Assembly (NCBI RefSeq): GCF_000975265.2
Contig: NZ_CP083405.1
Location: 3,100,001-3,164,000 of the forward strand
Source: Mycobacterium lepromatosis
GTDB lineage: Bacteria; Actinomycetota; Actinomycetes; Mycobacteriales; Mycobacteriaceae
DNA length: 64,000 nt
Reading direction: 5' to 3'
Under the pieces are notes generated by a model. The model made no database searches. It was not told where the DNA came from and saw only the letters and a list, made by a program, of their open reading frames with translations. The translations under genes were made by a program, and so were the position numbers. Numbering within the stretch: position 1 is the first letter of the stretch; each line of letters begins with the position of its first letter. Positions 22,283 to 34,764 of the stretch are shown one piece after another.

Positions 22283-23730
22283 GCGGCGCCCAGCGACGAC
22301 TTGCCCGAATCGGTAGTTGACCCTGCCACGTCCCAGCCAATTCTGCCGTATTGGTGGCGACTGAGCAGAAGAGTGCTAGCTGTGGTGGTATGCGTCGATC
22401 GCTGTACAGCTGGGAACAATTGATGCTCACAATCTCGACGCAACCAACGTCCACGCTTACTTGCACCGGATCAAGTTGACAAAACCATCGCTTATGTGGC
22501 TTGCACGGTCTCGTGGGCTGCGTCTTTACCAGATACGTTACAGCAGTCCGTGGGATAGGCTTTCGTTCCAGGATCGCTGCCACTCGAACCGGCAACCGCA
22601 AGATTCAACACCGGGAAACAGTGTAGCCGGGAGCGTTCAACGGCCAATCTAGTAGAGAGCTCACCGGTACATCAAAGTATGTGTTGTGCGCCGTCAACAT
22701 GGTCTTTCCAGAAACGGATACCGACCTCATCCAACATGACATCGCCACGTATGCCAGCCGCTGTCCGCTATGATGTTGCGGGGTCTTTTACGCACTGCCG
22801 TTTGCTTTCGCGGGGACGATCGTGTCGGAGGGCCAGTTGCTGTTGCCATACTACTGGAGTATGTTGACTTTACCCCGATCCTGATTGGCCTAGCCAGAAA
22901 GCGGGCCAACTATCGGCAGTTAGGCAATCAAGTTTGATCCGGGTTTTCTAGGTGTGGCCGACGCCGTCCCCGCCAGTTACTTTGAATCTTGCTGCCGTAC
23001 TAAGCGGAACCGTCTTTTGTGGTACGGACTACAAGGTTGGCCTTACCGCGTCGGGGAACACGTTTAGATTTAGACAATCGTCACAGGACTACTCGATGGT
23101 ATCCGGTCTTTCCTAATACGTCGGGTTCTTAATTTGCTCGCGGGCTCGCGCAACGATCCACTTCGACGGGTTGGCCGAGGGTGGATCCCGGTTTGACCGG
23201 ACGGTGTGGTTGGCGGAAAGAGTTGATCTGCCGACGTCTCCTGTCGGGATGGATGAGCTCAGGTCCCTGAGACAGGGATCACAGTTGCTGCCAGGATGTC
23301 GATACCGGTCGTCAACATCATGCCGCGACGATCTACACCGGGCATAAGCAAAGGATGCTAGTCGCCTAGGACGTACCGCATTGAAACGTAGCAGCGCGAA
23401 CGTCTTAATGGTGACCCACAGCCAATTGACTGGCGCAACTTAGTATTTTAAGGATTCCGATGCGGCCGGTTATCACCATGCTGTCCTTAGTAGGCGCTTT
23501 AGGGATGGAACCAGTCGTTTGTGTGACCGCGGTCGTGACACTGGATAAGCACTTCCGAACCGCTTGATCGTCTTCTTAGCTCCAGGCGCCATTAGACGCT
23601 AATAAATTTTAAAAGCGTGTCGCCATCCTACCTAGCCTGATGATTCCTCTGCTATATCCCGTCTGAGGATATATGTCAATATTTTAGTGGTACGCATGTC
23701 CGGAGTTTTGAGCTTCAAGTTTTCTGAATT
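22283..23730. other. Unassigned stretch between permease and methyltransferase remnant
   Basis: A plus-strand run at about 22690-22960 reads FPETDTDLIQHDIATYASR and then VFYALPFAFAGTIVSEGQL. It has a protein-like pattern but I do not recognise it. The remainder to 23730 shows nothing I can support. Confidence 0.35.
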
Positions 23731-23954
23731 ATCTTCTGGTGAATGGTGATTCTTACCTATCCGATATCCACTGCACACAGGGCGCCGGCCTCAGGCTGGA
23801 CCGGCTCGCCGGGCAGGATTCCGATTTGTGGGTTCCCGGATTGGATACAGGCTCAGGATTCGTACTAGGATTCTCCTTCGCTACCAGCTTCTACCGGATC
23901 AAAGCGACTATCGACGAACCTGCGTGCATAATGCAGACAAAAATAGCTGTAACG

Positions 23955-24775
23955 CAACATATGTTATACGCCGGGCACATTACCCACGTTTCCGATACAA
24001 CTAGCTGGACGGCGTTGTATCGGGCAGCCGAGTCGGCATGCCAGGATACGTTGTTCAATGATCCGCTCGCCAAAAGTTTTGCCGGCGAACAGGGTCGCGC
24101 CATCGTCGCCCAAGTTCCACGGATGAGTCGCGGAGGTTGGTGACTTGTTGCACTTACCAAGATCGACGACGCCATTGTCGAAGCGATTGCCGACGGCTGT
24201 GCCCGAGTGCTTAACCTAGCTATTGGTTTGGATACCCGGCTGTATCTAGAATCTTCCGGCTGGCTTTACCTGGGTGGAAGCGGATCGGCCGAAGGTGCTT
24301 ACAGATGAAGAACCACATGCTTGCCGACCAGAAAACGCGATGCCAATTGACCCGGACTGCGGTTGAATTGGACCGACCTGCACGTCCGCGACGCGTTCTT
24401 CAACGAAGCACTGGACGGCGCTACGAAAGTGTTAGTGATCACCGGGGTTCTGGTGATGTACCTCGATGACCGTGACGTCATTGCGCTATTGGAGGCGATT
24501 ACACTACCCGAAGTCACCTGGTGGATGAGCGATTTCGCCGGACCGGTCCTCAAGAAAATGATGAATAAGAAGATGGCCGACATTTTGTCGCATGCTTCGT
24601 TCAACTGCGCACCCGAGAACGGATTATTCTACTTCGAAGATTTCGGCTGGTGCCTCGCCGAGGCGGAATCACTATTTGCAGCTGCTCACAGGTTCCATCG
24701 ATTACCAAGTCGTTCATGCGCCTGCTTGCTTGCTACCTCAACCGGATCCGCGTCATCCTGGTAGCAGGGCATGGA
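23955..24775 (+). pseudogene. SAM-dependent methyltransferase remnant (leucine carboxyl methyltransferase family)
   Basis: The frame reads VSDTTSWTALYRAAESACQD and NDPLAKSFAGEQGRAIVAQV. After a stop come IDDAIVEAIADGCARVLNLA and IGLDTRLY, the SAM-binding glycine/aspartate region decayed from LGAGLDTR. Later come ALDGATKVLVITGVLVMYLD and ITLPEVTWWMSDFAGPVLKK, then FNCAPENGLFYFEDFGW. This is the large mycobacterial family of putative O-methyltransferases (pfam04072 type). At least three breaks are present, so it is inactive. Which paralogue it was cannot be told. Confidence 0.7.
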
Positions 24776-24999
24776 GTGCAGTTGTCCTCCTTACCCGTTG
24801 AGACTACATAGCCCACCGTACGTGCATCGCTCATAGTCGAGCAAATCGTGGAAACCGCGGGTAATTCGTTCGTGGGTGTGCAGACATGCAAGCCACGTCC
24901 GACAGGTTAGGGCATAGTCGGTCGCGTTGATCGTTTGTTATTTTCACCTTAAACCATTTCTCGCACACGGTAGACAATTCGGGCGCTTTAGTGGTGTGT

Positions 25000-25445
25000 G
25001 TTATTGGGTGGGTACGTTTGGTTGGTTGAGGTAAGTGGGTGGTGTATGTGGTTGCCGCCTTGGAGTTGCGCGTTGGTGATCGGGGTCGGCTGGAGTGGTT
25101 GACGAGGGCGTCGTGTGTGCTGGTGGGGCAAGTGACGCGGGCGTGGATTGGGTTGGTGGTGTCCGGTGGGGTGGCTAAATACTGATATCCTGGTTCGGGC
25201 ACGCCGGGGACGGGATGTGCTTCGGTGCTTGTAAGAGATGTTGGTGGGTACGGGTGAATCGCTCGTTTATCTGGGTGTGACGCATTGGGCGGCGCGGTTG
25301 ATGGCTGATCGGCTGGGGATCGCATTCGCCTCGGTCGCGTGGATTTGGCGTAAATAGGGGCATCCAGCCGCATCGTGTGGAGACTGTCAAGTTCCCGGGC
25401 GGGAGGCCAGACTGTGTGATGTGGTCGGGCTCTACCTGGATCTAT
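25000..25445 (+). mobile_element. IS630-family transposase, 5' segment (decayed)
   Basis: The plus strand reads VVAALELRVGDRGRLEWLTR then ASCVLVGQVTRAWIGLVVSG, the N-terminal helix-turn-helix of IS630-type transposases. After an internal deletion come YLGVTHWAARLMADRLGIAF and VAWIWRK, ending DVVGLYLDL. The coding sequence is then cut by a group II intron-like insertion and resumes at about 27266. Stops and frameshifts show it is dead even without the insertion. Confidence 0.75.
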
Positions 25446-27265
25446 GTGCGCTACGCAGCCTTGATGATTGAACGTGAAGGTGAGAGATCTTCGCCGCCGG
25501 TCCTGTCGCAGCAAGAACGGTGAAGCGGTAGCAGCCTGGCCTGGGTGACGCCGGGGAGGGTGGGAACCGTCCTAGGTCCTGCCTGGGTGCTGTGCGGCCA
25601 ACACGCTTGATCGGGTTGGGTTCATCGTCGGTCGATCGGGTCAGAGGCGGGGTCACCGTAGTACTTTGAGCCGGGGAAAGGCCCGTGCGCGTGGAGAAAG
25701 GATGGCAGCGGGTTGGAGGAAGGAAAAGATGCTGTACTGTCGACGACACGCCGGTGATTGTCGGCGCTCTTGATCAACCGGCCCGGTTGGGGCCTTGGTG
25801 ACGGGTATCGTAGATACAGTCAAACTTCATCGTGGGGCTGCGGTCGATCGTGGCTGGCAAGTTCGATGACCTGTTCAATCTCGTGTGTGATCCCGCGACG
25901 TTGTTGGTGGTGTTTGACCCGGTCACAGGCGACCATGGGGGCGAATAACTGCTGGCGTGGGGACTAGACCGTCGCCCACGGCGAAGAAATCGTCGGGGTA
26001 GCGGGTTTTGACCACCTGCGGACTGGTTGAAGGACGGTTCGTTGCGACCGCTGCTGGTGCGGAAACGTAAGATTCCCGAATCCGGAGGTTGGGAAACTGT
26101 GAAAGCTCGGTACATCGGCTATCGCGGATCGAATCGTTCAGGATACGTTGAAGCTGGTGCTGGGTCCTGTCTTCGAGACCGATTTCGCGCCAGTCCCCCT
26201 GGGTTCCACCCCAAGCGGCGATCTCAGGACGCGATCGCCGAGCTTGACCAATACAGCACTCAAGGCTATCGATGGGTGCTGTATTGCCAGACATCGAGGT
26301 GCGCCGTGACTTCAGCTCACATTCCGCTCTTGCTGGAGCGGAATGTGATTGCAAGTCAAGGATAAACACGTACTGGTCCTGGTGAAGACGTTTTTCAGGC
26401 TGGTGTGCTCACCAAGTCTGGTGAGCACGAGAACACTCACACCGAAACGGCTCAGGGCGATATCTTGTCGTCGTTGCTGACCAACATCGCCTTGTCTGCG
26501 CTCGATGAACATCTGATGCGGGCCATGGAAGCCGGGCGGCTCGATGTCAACTGCTTACCTGTGTAGTCGGTGGCTCATCCAAAGGCCTGCCGAGGACAAC
26601 ACAATCAAACACGCTGAAGCCCTGCAAATGAAATCGACTCGGTGCTTACGTCTTTGGGTCTGCAGTTGTCGGCTGCAAAGACACAGATCATGCATCTCGG
26701 TAACGGTGTGGACTTTCGCAGCTGACACACCGGGTGAAAACGCAAGAACAGAACGACCAAGTGGCATGTCTAGACTTCTATCGCCGACCGGACACAACGG
26801 TGTGTGCAAGCCAAGATCCGTGCCCTGACGAACAGGAAATCACAGCGCAATCCGGTGGTGTGCTGGCACACGATCAAACCAGATCCTGCGCAGGTGGACC
26901 AACTACGTCCGGTCCATGGCCTGCAAACACACCCTTAGCCGCCGGTGCCACTTCGCGTGGTAACGGGTCATTCGATGGTTTCGAGCACGGTATCGCTGGA
27001 GGTGGAAAGACATTCATCGTCGGTTCACCACCTCCGAAGAACGGTGAAAACCGATTGAGGCAAAAGAGAGCACCCGGTTGAACCCGGCCGCGGTACCAGA
27101 CCGGTACCACTACCGAAGCACCACGATCCTCATCCCTTGGACCAGCGTCCCACCTCCTAACAGCAATAACCGTGGAGAGCCTGGTGGGCAAAGACGCGTG
27201 CACCAGGGTCGGCAAGCAGTCTGGGAAACGGATCGAAAGTATCCGCGGCACCACGCCCAGGCTCA
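25446..27265 (+). mobile_element. Decayed group II intron inside the IS630 gene
   Basis: The left boundary is GTGCG at 25446-25450, the group II 5' splice consensus, directly after the transposase sequence VVGLYLDL. An intron-encoded reverse transcriptase/maturase can be followed in pieces. AGKFDDLFNLVCDPATLLVV is near 25855. DWLKDGSLRPLLVRKRKIPE is at 26020-26080. SLLTNIALSALDEHLMRAME is near 26470-26530 with one frame difference. RALTNRKSQRNPVVCWHTIK is near 26820. The maturase tail LNPAAVPDRYHYRSTTILIP is near 27080-27140. The YADD catalytic motif is lost. A 34-nt domain V at 27177-27210 precedes the resumption of transposase sequence. The right boundary is approximate. Confidence 0.7.
27177..27210 (+). 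ncRNA. Group II intron domain V
   Basis: Exactly 34 nt, the usual domain V length. It begins GAGCC with the AGC triad at positions 2-4 and ends CCAGGGTC, so GAGCCTGGTG pairs with CACCAGGGTC apart from one G-G mismatch. It sits about 40 bases after the maturase C-terminus and about 55 bases before the resumed transposase, as expected for domains V-VI. Confidence 0.6.
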
Positions 27266-27690
27266 CTCAACCCGCGGCGGTGGTTGTGCTCAACGTCAAC
27301 AATGAAGCCCCAGATCCAAGCAGCTGGATCGCACCCAAGCCGGATTGGGCTACTACCTTCAAACTCGCCACCAAAACACACCCACACATCCAGTTGCGCG
27401 TCATCTGCGACAACTACGCCACCCACAAACCCCCAGCAGCCGGACCTGGCCAGACAATAACCAGCAAGCCAGACTGCACTTTACACCGACAAGCTGCTCA
27501 CGGCTGAGATATAACCGAAATCTTTTTCACCACCACCGGCCACAACACGTTCACCGATGTCAACAACCTCGAAACCGCAATCCCCACCTACAGCAATAGC
27601 TACAACAAACACACCACACCGTTCACCGAAACCAAAACCACAGACACCCCCCCCACACAATCACACGCTACAACAATCACCAACACACAA
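27266..27690 (+). mobile_element. IS630-family transposase, 3' segment (decayed)
   Basis: The transposase resumes as PAAVVVLNVNNEAPDPSS, the decayed first DDE strand (VLCVDEKSQIQALD in intact relatives). After an internal deletion it continues RVICDNYATHKPPA, the second acidic motif, then RLHFTPTSCS and FTTTGHNTFTDVNNLETAIP. The sequence becomes very A/C-rich towards 27690. Together with 25000-25445 it forms one interrupted element. Confidence 0.75.
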
Positions 27691-28730
27691 CACGAGAGCT
27701 CCTGTAGTTGAGTTCAATACCCAGGTGTTCCCAGAGCTGAACCCAGCTATAGGTGCGTCGTTGCAGAAGACGGGAACGTACCTGAGGATATACGCCAAGC
27801 AGTATCAGCAGACGCTGGTTCGAGGCATGGTGTCTTAACCAGTTTTCCGAGGCCTTGGTGATCAACTTCATTGCGTATTCCACTTCCAAGGACCAGGAAA
27901 CCCGAAACCTTAGCCTGGTCTCGTTGAAAGCGACACCTGCACTGCAAACTTTGTTACCAGCAGCAGTTAGTACCAATAGGCAGGAATAACGAACAAAGAG
28001 ATGTTTTTCGCATTCGAAACGTTACCATAGGAGACGAACTGTATAGTAGCATGGTAGCTAACAAAATGTTTGCCGTCGCCCGAAAAAGCAGCTGTTCAAC
28101 GAAATATTTCGCACCCCTAAATTATTCGGGAATTGCTTACGAAGCTGAATGTGGAATAGTCAAATTTGTCGACGATCTGGATGGCCGAGGTGGTTGTGCT
28201 TCTACCAGGAATGGTTGTATCCTTTTGTTCGCTAACGCTTTTCTAATCGCTAAACAAGCTTTTTACCTGGTTGGGGTTTCCGCTGTAGTGTGTAAATACT
28301 GTGGTGTCTTCAGAGTTGATCGCTTGTAATCGCGCCAAATTGCAGAGATTGCTCCAGTCCAACCTGTTCGGATAGAACGTTTTGGCCATCGCAGCCCTCG
28401 AGGCGCAATATACGCAGTTTTGGGACCGGGACACCGAGGCAGTGGACACCCCTGCAACTCATTGTGTTGGATATGTTGTCGAAGGTGACCTTGGTGGCTG
28501 AAGTCACCGGAGATCACTATTGCGAAAGATTGGGTTGACTCAGGGGTTTGCCGCAGTCTAGTCGGCCAGCCAGGTGATTACAGCGCGGCTCGTTGATAAA
28601 CGTGGTCTACGCAAACGAAGCAGTTGAGCGCTTACGACTAGTTAACGTGTTCCTAACTATCAAGTTCGAGCCCAAACTGGACTAGGGCTAGCGATATGCC
28701 CGGCTGCCTTCTCGTTGGTGACCTGATCGC
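27691..28730. other. Unassigned stretch
   Basis: No family recognised on either strand. Open frames on both strands overlap each other and lack RBS sites. The last 100 bases may include the start of the multicopper oxidase remnant. Confidence 0.4.
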
Positions 28731-29580
28731 AGAGTTGCGCTACAACGTAGAGAGGGCCATGGCCATTCGTTGGTGTCGGGGACACCGCACGGCTACAGAG
28801 TGACTACGATATCTTCACCGTCAATGGTCGTAGTCTCGGATATGGTGATCCGATCCGCTTACCAACCAGGCCGGCGGGTCCTGATGCACGCCCTAACTGG
28901 CAGCGCCACAGAAAACCGCAGCCTTGCTCTTCCTGGGTACACTTTTGCCTTTGCCCTGATGATGCTTGCGATGGCAACCCTGTGCTCAAACTTGTTACGG
29001 TGCAAGCGTTGTAGCGGGGAGCGGCCGAACCCATCTCCGCGATCGTGAAAATTAGCAATCCCGGTACCTGGATCGTCAGGTACCCTCCCAACGGGAGCGC
29101 CAAGCAGGCATGGGCATTGTCGTCGAATACGCATCCCGTTGCAGCGGCACCGCAGTAGGCACCACCGCCACCGTTTCAATGGGGTTTAAATGGGACTACC
29201 GTTTGTTCACCACCGGTCGTATCGACCCGCCGGTCGATTACGTCATCGACATGCTTCTTGAGAAACACAACGTAGCCAGCAATGGGGTCAAATCTTTACC
29301 ATCAAAGGCATTTCGTTCACAATGGATGCTAGTCAGCTGGTTTCCGACATTGTGGCTGGCCAGTTCTACCGGTTGTGGTTTCGCAACGTTAGTGACCATG
29401 TTCATCCAATGCATTTGCACCGTAATAGATTTGAAATTATCTCTGTCACAGGAACCTTCGCTGCGAGTTTACACAAGGATGTAGCGATGCTGGGTGACTA
29501 TCAGGCCATAATGTTGATTTCCTTGCCGTCCAACCCGGGCTGTCATTATTGCACTATGGCGAGCAACTGGTAATCAAGTT
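28731..29580 (+). pseudogene. Multicopper oxidase remnant
   Basis: The plus strand gives YQPGRRVLMHALTGSATENR and SLALPGYTF, then the third cupredoxin domain: FTIKGISFTMDASQLVSDI and GQFYRLWFRNVSDHVHPMHL. The run HPMHLHRN retains the HPxHLH type-1/type-3 copper motif. VAMLGDYQAIMLIS follows, and the terminal HCHQ copper motif is lost to a frameshift near 29540 (CHYCTM). Several breaks interrupt the middle. Members are periplasmic copper oxidases; this copy is dead. Confidence 0.65.
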
Positions 29581-30746
29581 CTGCGCGAATATCTCTGCGG
29601 TTGTCGCGACACTGCAACTCGGTTACGGTGATTGCCTCGGTGTCAGAGCGTGCTCAAGGACTAGCTTGCGGAGGAGATCTAACGTTGATGGATGCAAGGT
29701 GGATGCTTGGACTGTATGTGATCAGCTTGTCGTTGCGCTCCAAGCGGGTAACGGCGATGTCACTCTTGGCCATTAACAGTGTCTACAGTGCCCCCGAACT
29801 TGCACTTAAGACAACCACATGTGGATTTTCGCTATTCCGCCAATGGGTTTGGGTTATCCAATGGTCAAAGCTATTCCAAAGCATATAGAGTCTGATGTGT
29901 AGCATCCCTTACTGGGAAAATGTTTTCTCAACGTAGTGGTAGCATCTCGGGTGTGTGTTCTGTTGACTGCGAAGACGATAGGGTACATTTGAGAATTAGG
30001 TGTCGAGCACTGTGGTGATGATGTCTTTGGTATCAAACTGATAAGGCGAATGAACAGTCATGAAGGTGGTTTCGTCGACCACGCGGATCACGAAAATCGA
30101 TTCTGAAAACTTCACTGGTCCAGTTCTTTCCGATAACCGGTAGATCGGTGAGCTAATCGGTATGCAGGGACGCGATGAAATGGTATCCATGCCGCGGTAG
30201 CTTAGTCAGGTAACAACTTTCACGGTAGTCAATACCCTAATTACACTGGTGTATCCTGACGGAGGGCAGTAGCCGCGCAAGTCGGCATCAAAAATCCGAA
30301 GGTAATGGTCACCGCTGCAACAAGCCATGAATCGTGTGCAGCAGTTTTCCTCCGAAATTAATAGGAAGGGAAAGCAATTCAGCGGAATAGCAGTCAAGAC
30401 GTTGCCGCAGCCCTACATCGTGATACACGACGTGCCGGGTGATCGAAAAGACGAATACATCATTATTGCCTAGTGCCAGATAGTCTTCTTATCTTATATT
30501 GCCGTGTTGGCCGGTAGGTATGATTTAGCCCGATGTGCGGCTTGCGCCGTTGTGCGCTAGGTGGATCTGTATGGACATCGGTTGCCATGGCCGAACTTTT
30601 CGGGCATCTTGCGGGATCGATCCGAGGCGGTTCTCCGGCGTGTACCCGGGGCTCCTCTCTCGTGTACGGATAGATCGATAACGGGAACAAATCTGCTCAA
30701 GAGCCGCCGGTTTGGTGACCAGGTGGCTGGGGTTCAGCAACCGGTG
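29581..30746. other. Unassigned stretch upstream of the lipoprotein gene's 3' end
   Basis: A minus-strand piece at 29996-30190 (SSPIYRLSERTGPVKFSESI, then RVVDETTFMTVHSPYQFDTK) reads like real protein but I cannot assign it. Nothing else is supported. Confidence 0.35.
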
Positions 30747-31238
30747 TTAGCGGCAGGTGGCTTCGATTTCGAAGGGTTTATGGACCTGCTGACCGGTATT
30801 GGTATTGTCTACGCTGCTGGCTATACCGGTGATTTGGTATGTGTTGCCGTTTTTGGTGGCACTGGCGTTCTCGCCGGGGACGCCCTCTGTGAAGGCTATG
30901 ACCACACCGTCGATGGTGCCGAGGCCAGCGTTATGTACCACCGATGCGTCCGGCTCCAAGCCAACGATGACGCCGGTGATCATGTCACCGATCGCGATAG
31001 AAAACTTGCCGTTTGTCGTTGAGCACATGACCGGACCACTGACGTTTTGTGGCTGGCCGCCGATGGTGACCTTCGTTTCCTCGGCTGCTGCGTCGTTAAT
31101 GCTGCTCGATAGGGTTGTGGGGCTGGAGTTTGTGGTTTTGCTCGACGCCGAGGCGGGAGCCTGTATGCCCCCGCTACAGCCCGCCACGCCGGCCATGATT
31201 GTGATGGCGTCGATAGTGGCCAATAACTCATGTCTCAT
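30747..31238 (-). CDS. lpqH: LpqH-type 19 kDa lipoprotein
   Basis: A 163-residue exported lipoprotein. The N-terminal signal peptide ends in the lipobox VAGC with Cys21 the lipidated residue. A Ser/Thr/Ala-rich linker follows, to about residue 55. The conserved domain contains VTIGGQPQNVSGPVMC and ends TGQQVHKPFEIEATC; paired cysteines are placed as in the M. tuberculosis 19 kDa antigen (Rv3763). The start is the ATG at 31238, preceded by AAGGAG; the longer open frame to 31403 lacks signal-peptide sense. LpqH proteins are surface-exposed TLR2 agonists. It follows rmlB-rmlC on the same strand, 44 bases after rmlC. Confidence 0.9.
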   Translation of the reverse strand: MRHELLATIDAITIMAGVAGCSGGIQAPASASSKTTNSSPTTLSSSINDAAAEETKVTIGGQPQNVSGPVMCSTTNGKFSIAIGDMITGVIVGLEPDASVVHNAGLGTIDGVVIAFTEGVPGENASATKNGNTYQITGIASSVDNTNTGQQVHKPFEIEATCR

Positions 31239-31281
31239 CAAATTCTCCTTATGTCGGTAGTAGTTTGTGATGACCTCGTTG

Positions 31282-31890
31282 CTATTTGCGGCCGAGGTTG
31301 GCGATAAAACCTTGCGTCTCTTCCCAGGTCGGCAGTAGTCCAGACGCGCGTATGTCATCAAGATTGGGGGCTGTGGCATCACGCTCAGACAAGTGAGGAC
31401 CAACGCCGTCGATCACCGGCCAGTCGATTGCCAGAGCCGGATCCGTGGCGCAGATGGTGTGTTCGCGCTTAGGGTTGTATTCCGTAGAGCATAGGTACAT
31501 AACTGTAGAATTATCTTGCAATGCAAGGAATCCATGTGCGAGACTTTCGGAGATATAAATGGTCTTCCGGTTGGATTCGTTGAGCATAACTGAGGTCCAA
31601 CAGCCGAATGTTGTTGATCCCAAACGGATATCGACTACGACATCGAACACCGAACCGGTCACGCAGGTCACATACTTAGCCTGGCTTGGTGGCACTTGCG
31701 CGAAATGTAGTCCCCGCAGCACACCGGCCGAGGACACTGAGCAGTTGGCTTGCCGGACGTCTAAGCGGTGACCGGCGAATGCGCTGAAACTACTGGCTGT
31801 GAGCCATTCGAAGAATATTCCGCGGGAATCGCCATGAATGGTAGGGGTGATCTCCCAGGCGCCCTGGATATCAAGTTCTTTGACGTTCAT
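31282..31890 (-). CDS. rmlC: dTDP-4-dehydrorhamnose 3,5-epimerase
   Basis: Third step of dTDP-L-rhamnose synthesis, needed for the rhamnose of the arabinogalactan-peptidoglycan linker. The 202-residue protein starts MNVKELDIQGAWEITP and contains the cupin-type core GVLRGLHFAQVPPSQAKYVT with the catalytic histidine in RGLH. FDVVVDIRLGSTTFG and LAHGFLALQDNSTVMYLCS follow. Its start lies 1 base after the rmlB stop, so the two are co-transcribed and probably translationally coupled. Intact, of standard length. Confidence 0.95.
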   Translation of the reverse strand: MNVKELDIQGAWEITPTIHGDSRGIFFEWLTASSFSAFAGHRLDVRQANCSVSSAGVLRGLHFAQVPPSQAKYVTCVTGSVFDVVVDIRLGSTTFGCWTSVMLNESNRKTIYISESLAHGFLALQDNSTVMYLCSTEYNPKREHTICATDPALAIDWPVIDGVGPHLSERDATAPNLDDIRASGLLPTWEETQGFIANLGRK

Positions 31891-31891
31891 T

Positions 31892-33389
<1,498 letters not shown>

Positions 33390-33611
33390 ATGGCCAAAAA
33401 GGACGGGGCTATCGAGGTCGAAGGTCGCGTGGTCGAACCTTTGCCCAATGCGATGTTTCGCATTGAGCTGGAGAACGGTCACAAGGTCCTCGCCCACATC
33501 AGCGGCAAGATGCGGCAGCATTACATCCGCATCCTGCCCGAGGACCGGGTGGTGGTGGAGTTGTCGCCCTATGACCTGTCCCGGGGACGCATTGTGTACC
33601 GATACAAGTAA
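33390..33611 (+). CDS. infA: Translation initiation factor IF-1
   Basis: A 73-residue single OB-fold protein that binds the ribosomal A site with IF-2 and IF-3 during initiation. The sequence [20 protein letters not shown] to RGRIVYRYK is complete and of standard length. It heads the infA-rpmJ-rpsM-rpsK-rpsD-rpoA-rplQ-truA cluster, all on the plus strand, as in Rv3462c-Rv3455c. Confidence 0.97.
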
Positions 33612-33653
33612 AAAACAAACACCCAGACCAGAGAACAGGTTATCGAGACTGCC

Positions 33654-33767
33654 GTGAAGGTGAACCCGAGCGTAAAGCCCATGTGCGACAAGTGCAGGGT
33701 GATCCGTCGGCATGGGCGGGTTATGGTGATTTGCTCGGATCCGCGCCACAAGCAGCGACAAGGGTAG
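33654..33767 (+). CDS. rpmJ: 50S ribosomal protein L36
   Basis: A 37-residue protein with a GTG start. It carries the zinc-ribbon ligands Cys11, Cys14, Cys27 and His32 ([12 protein letters not shown] then [12 protein letters not shown]). Its place between infA and rpsM is the usual bacterial order. The spacing of 42 bases from infA and 177 to rpsM is compatible with one transcript. Sequence, length and ligands leave little doubt. Confidence 0.95.
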   Translation: MKVNPSVKPMCDKCRVIRRHGRVMVICSDPRHKQRQG

Positions 33768-33944
33768 CTTTAGCGCAAACAACTGAAAGCAGACCTCCCA
33801 GTCCCACTGCGCGGCCGGTATCGATCAGATGGCCCGCTCAGCTATGCCCGGACGGAGGCCGGGCCCCGCACCTAAATCCTTTTTGGGCGCAGGGAACGGA
33901 CTGGGGCCAGACCTTCGCTTGAGATAATTAAGGAAACGCCACCT

Positions 33945-34319
33945 ATGGCTCGACTAGTCGGTGTCGACCTGCCACGCGACAAGCGGATGGAGGTTGCCCT
34001 GACCTACATCTATGGCATTGGCCGCACCCGTTCCAACCAAATCTTGGAGGCCACTGGTATTGAACGGGACCTACGGACCAGGGATCTCACCGATGACCAG
34101 CTGACCCACCTGCGCGACTACATCGAAGCCAATCTCAAGGTGGAAGGTGACTTGCGTCGCGAGGTGCAGGCTGATATTCGCCGCAAGATGGAGATCGGTT
34201 GCTACCAAGGTTTGCGACACCGCCGCAGCTTGCCGGTGCGCGGCCAGCGGACCAAGACTAACGCGCGGACCCGCAAAGGCCCCAAGCGCACCATCGCAGG
34301 AAAGAAGAAGGTCAGGTAA
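33945..34319 (+). CDS. rpsM: 30S ribosomal protein S13
   Basis: A 124-residue head protein of the small subunit, contacting the P-site tRNA and bridging to L5. It begins [20 protein letters not shown] and has the helix-hairpin-helix [18 protein letters not shown]. The basic tail [20 protein letters not shown] is conserved. RBS AAGGAA lies upstream. It is separated from rpsK by only 6 bases. Confidence 0.97.
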   Translation: MARLVGVDLPRDKRMEVALTYIYGIGRTRSNQILEATGIERDLRTRDLTDDQLTHLRDYIEANLKVEGDLRREVQADIRRKMEIGCYQGLRHRRSLPVRGQRTKTNARTRKGPKRTIAGKKKVR

Positions 34320-34325
34320 CCCCTT

Positions 34326-34742
34326 ATGCCACCCAAGAAAGCAAGCGCAGGGGGTCCCAAAAAGGGGCAAAAGACCCGTAAACGGGAAAAAAAGAATATC
34401 CCATACGGTGCTGCGCACATTAAGAGCACCTTCAACAACACGATCGTGACTATCACTGACCAGCAGGGTAACGTTATTTCCTGGGCGTCATCGGGTCACG
34501 TTGGCTTCAAAGGCTCGCGGAAATCGACTCCGTTCGCCGCACAGCTGGCTGCCGAGAACGCCGCACGCAAGGCTCAGGAGCACGGGGTGCGCAAGGTCGA
34601 CGTATTCGTGATGGGCCCGGGCTCGGGCCGGGAGACCGCGATCCGGTCTCTGCAGGCTGCTGGCCTAGAAGTCGGCGCGATCTCCGACGTCACCCCCCAG
34701 CCGCACAATGGCTGCCGTCCACCCAAGCGGAGAAGAGTTTAG
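34326..34742 (+). CDS. rpsK: 30S ribosomal protein S11
   Basis: A 138-residue platform protein that binds the 3' end of 16S rRNA. The basic N-terminus ([20 protein letters not shown]) precedes the core [20 protein letters not shown] and [20 protein letters not shown]. The C-terminus is the conserved [12 protein letters not shown]. It is complete and embedded in the operon between rpsM and rpsD. Confidence 0.97.
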   Translation: MPPKKASAGGPKKGQKTRKREKKNIPYGAAHIKSTFNNTIVTITDQQGNVISWASSGHVGFKGSRKSTPFAAQLAAENAARKAQEHGVRKVDVFVMGPGSGRETAIRSLQAAGLEVGAISDVTPQPHNGCRPPKRRRV

Positions 34743-34764
34743 TAAGGGGGCTAGGAGGATAATA

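Noticed and set aside
24831..25514. 227-residue minus-strand open frame rich in Thr/Pro
   Set aside because: It is antisense to the IS630 5' segment, and its Thr/Pro/His bias is a by-product of the G/T-rich plus strand. No RBS, no family.
24996..27690. CRISPR array or other tandem-repeat defence locus
   Set aside because: No regularly spaced direct repeats; the structure is explained by nested mobile elements.
29062..29083. Eight-base GGTACCTG/CAGGTACC hairpin as a terminator
   Set aside because: Lies inside the multicopper oxidase remnant, with no U-run and no gene ending there.
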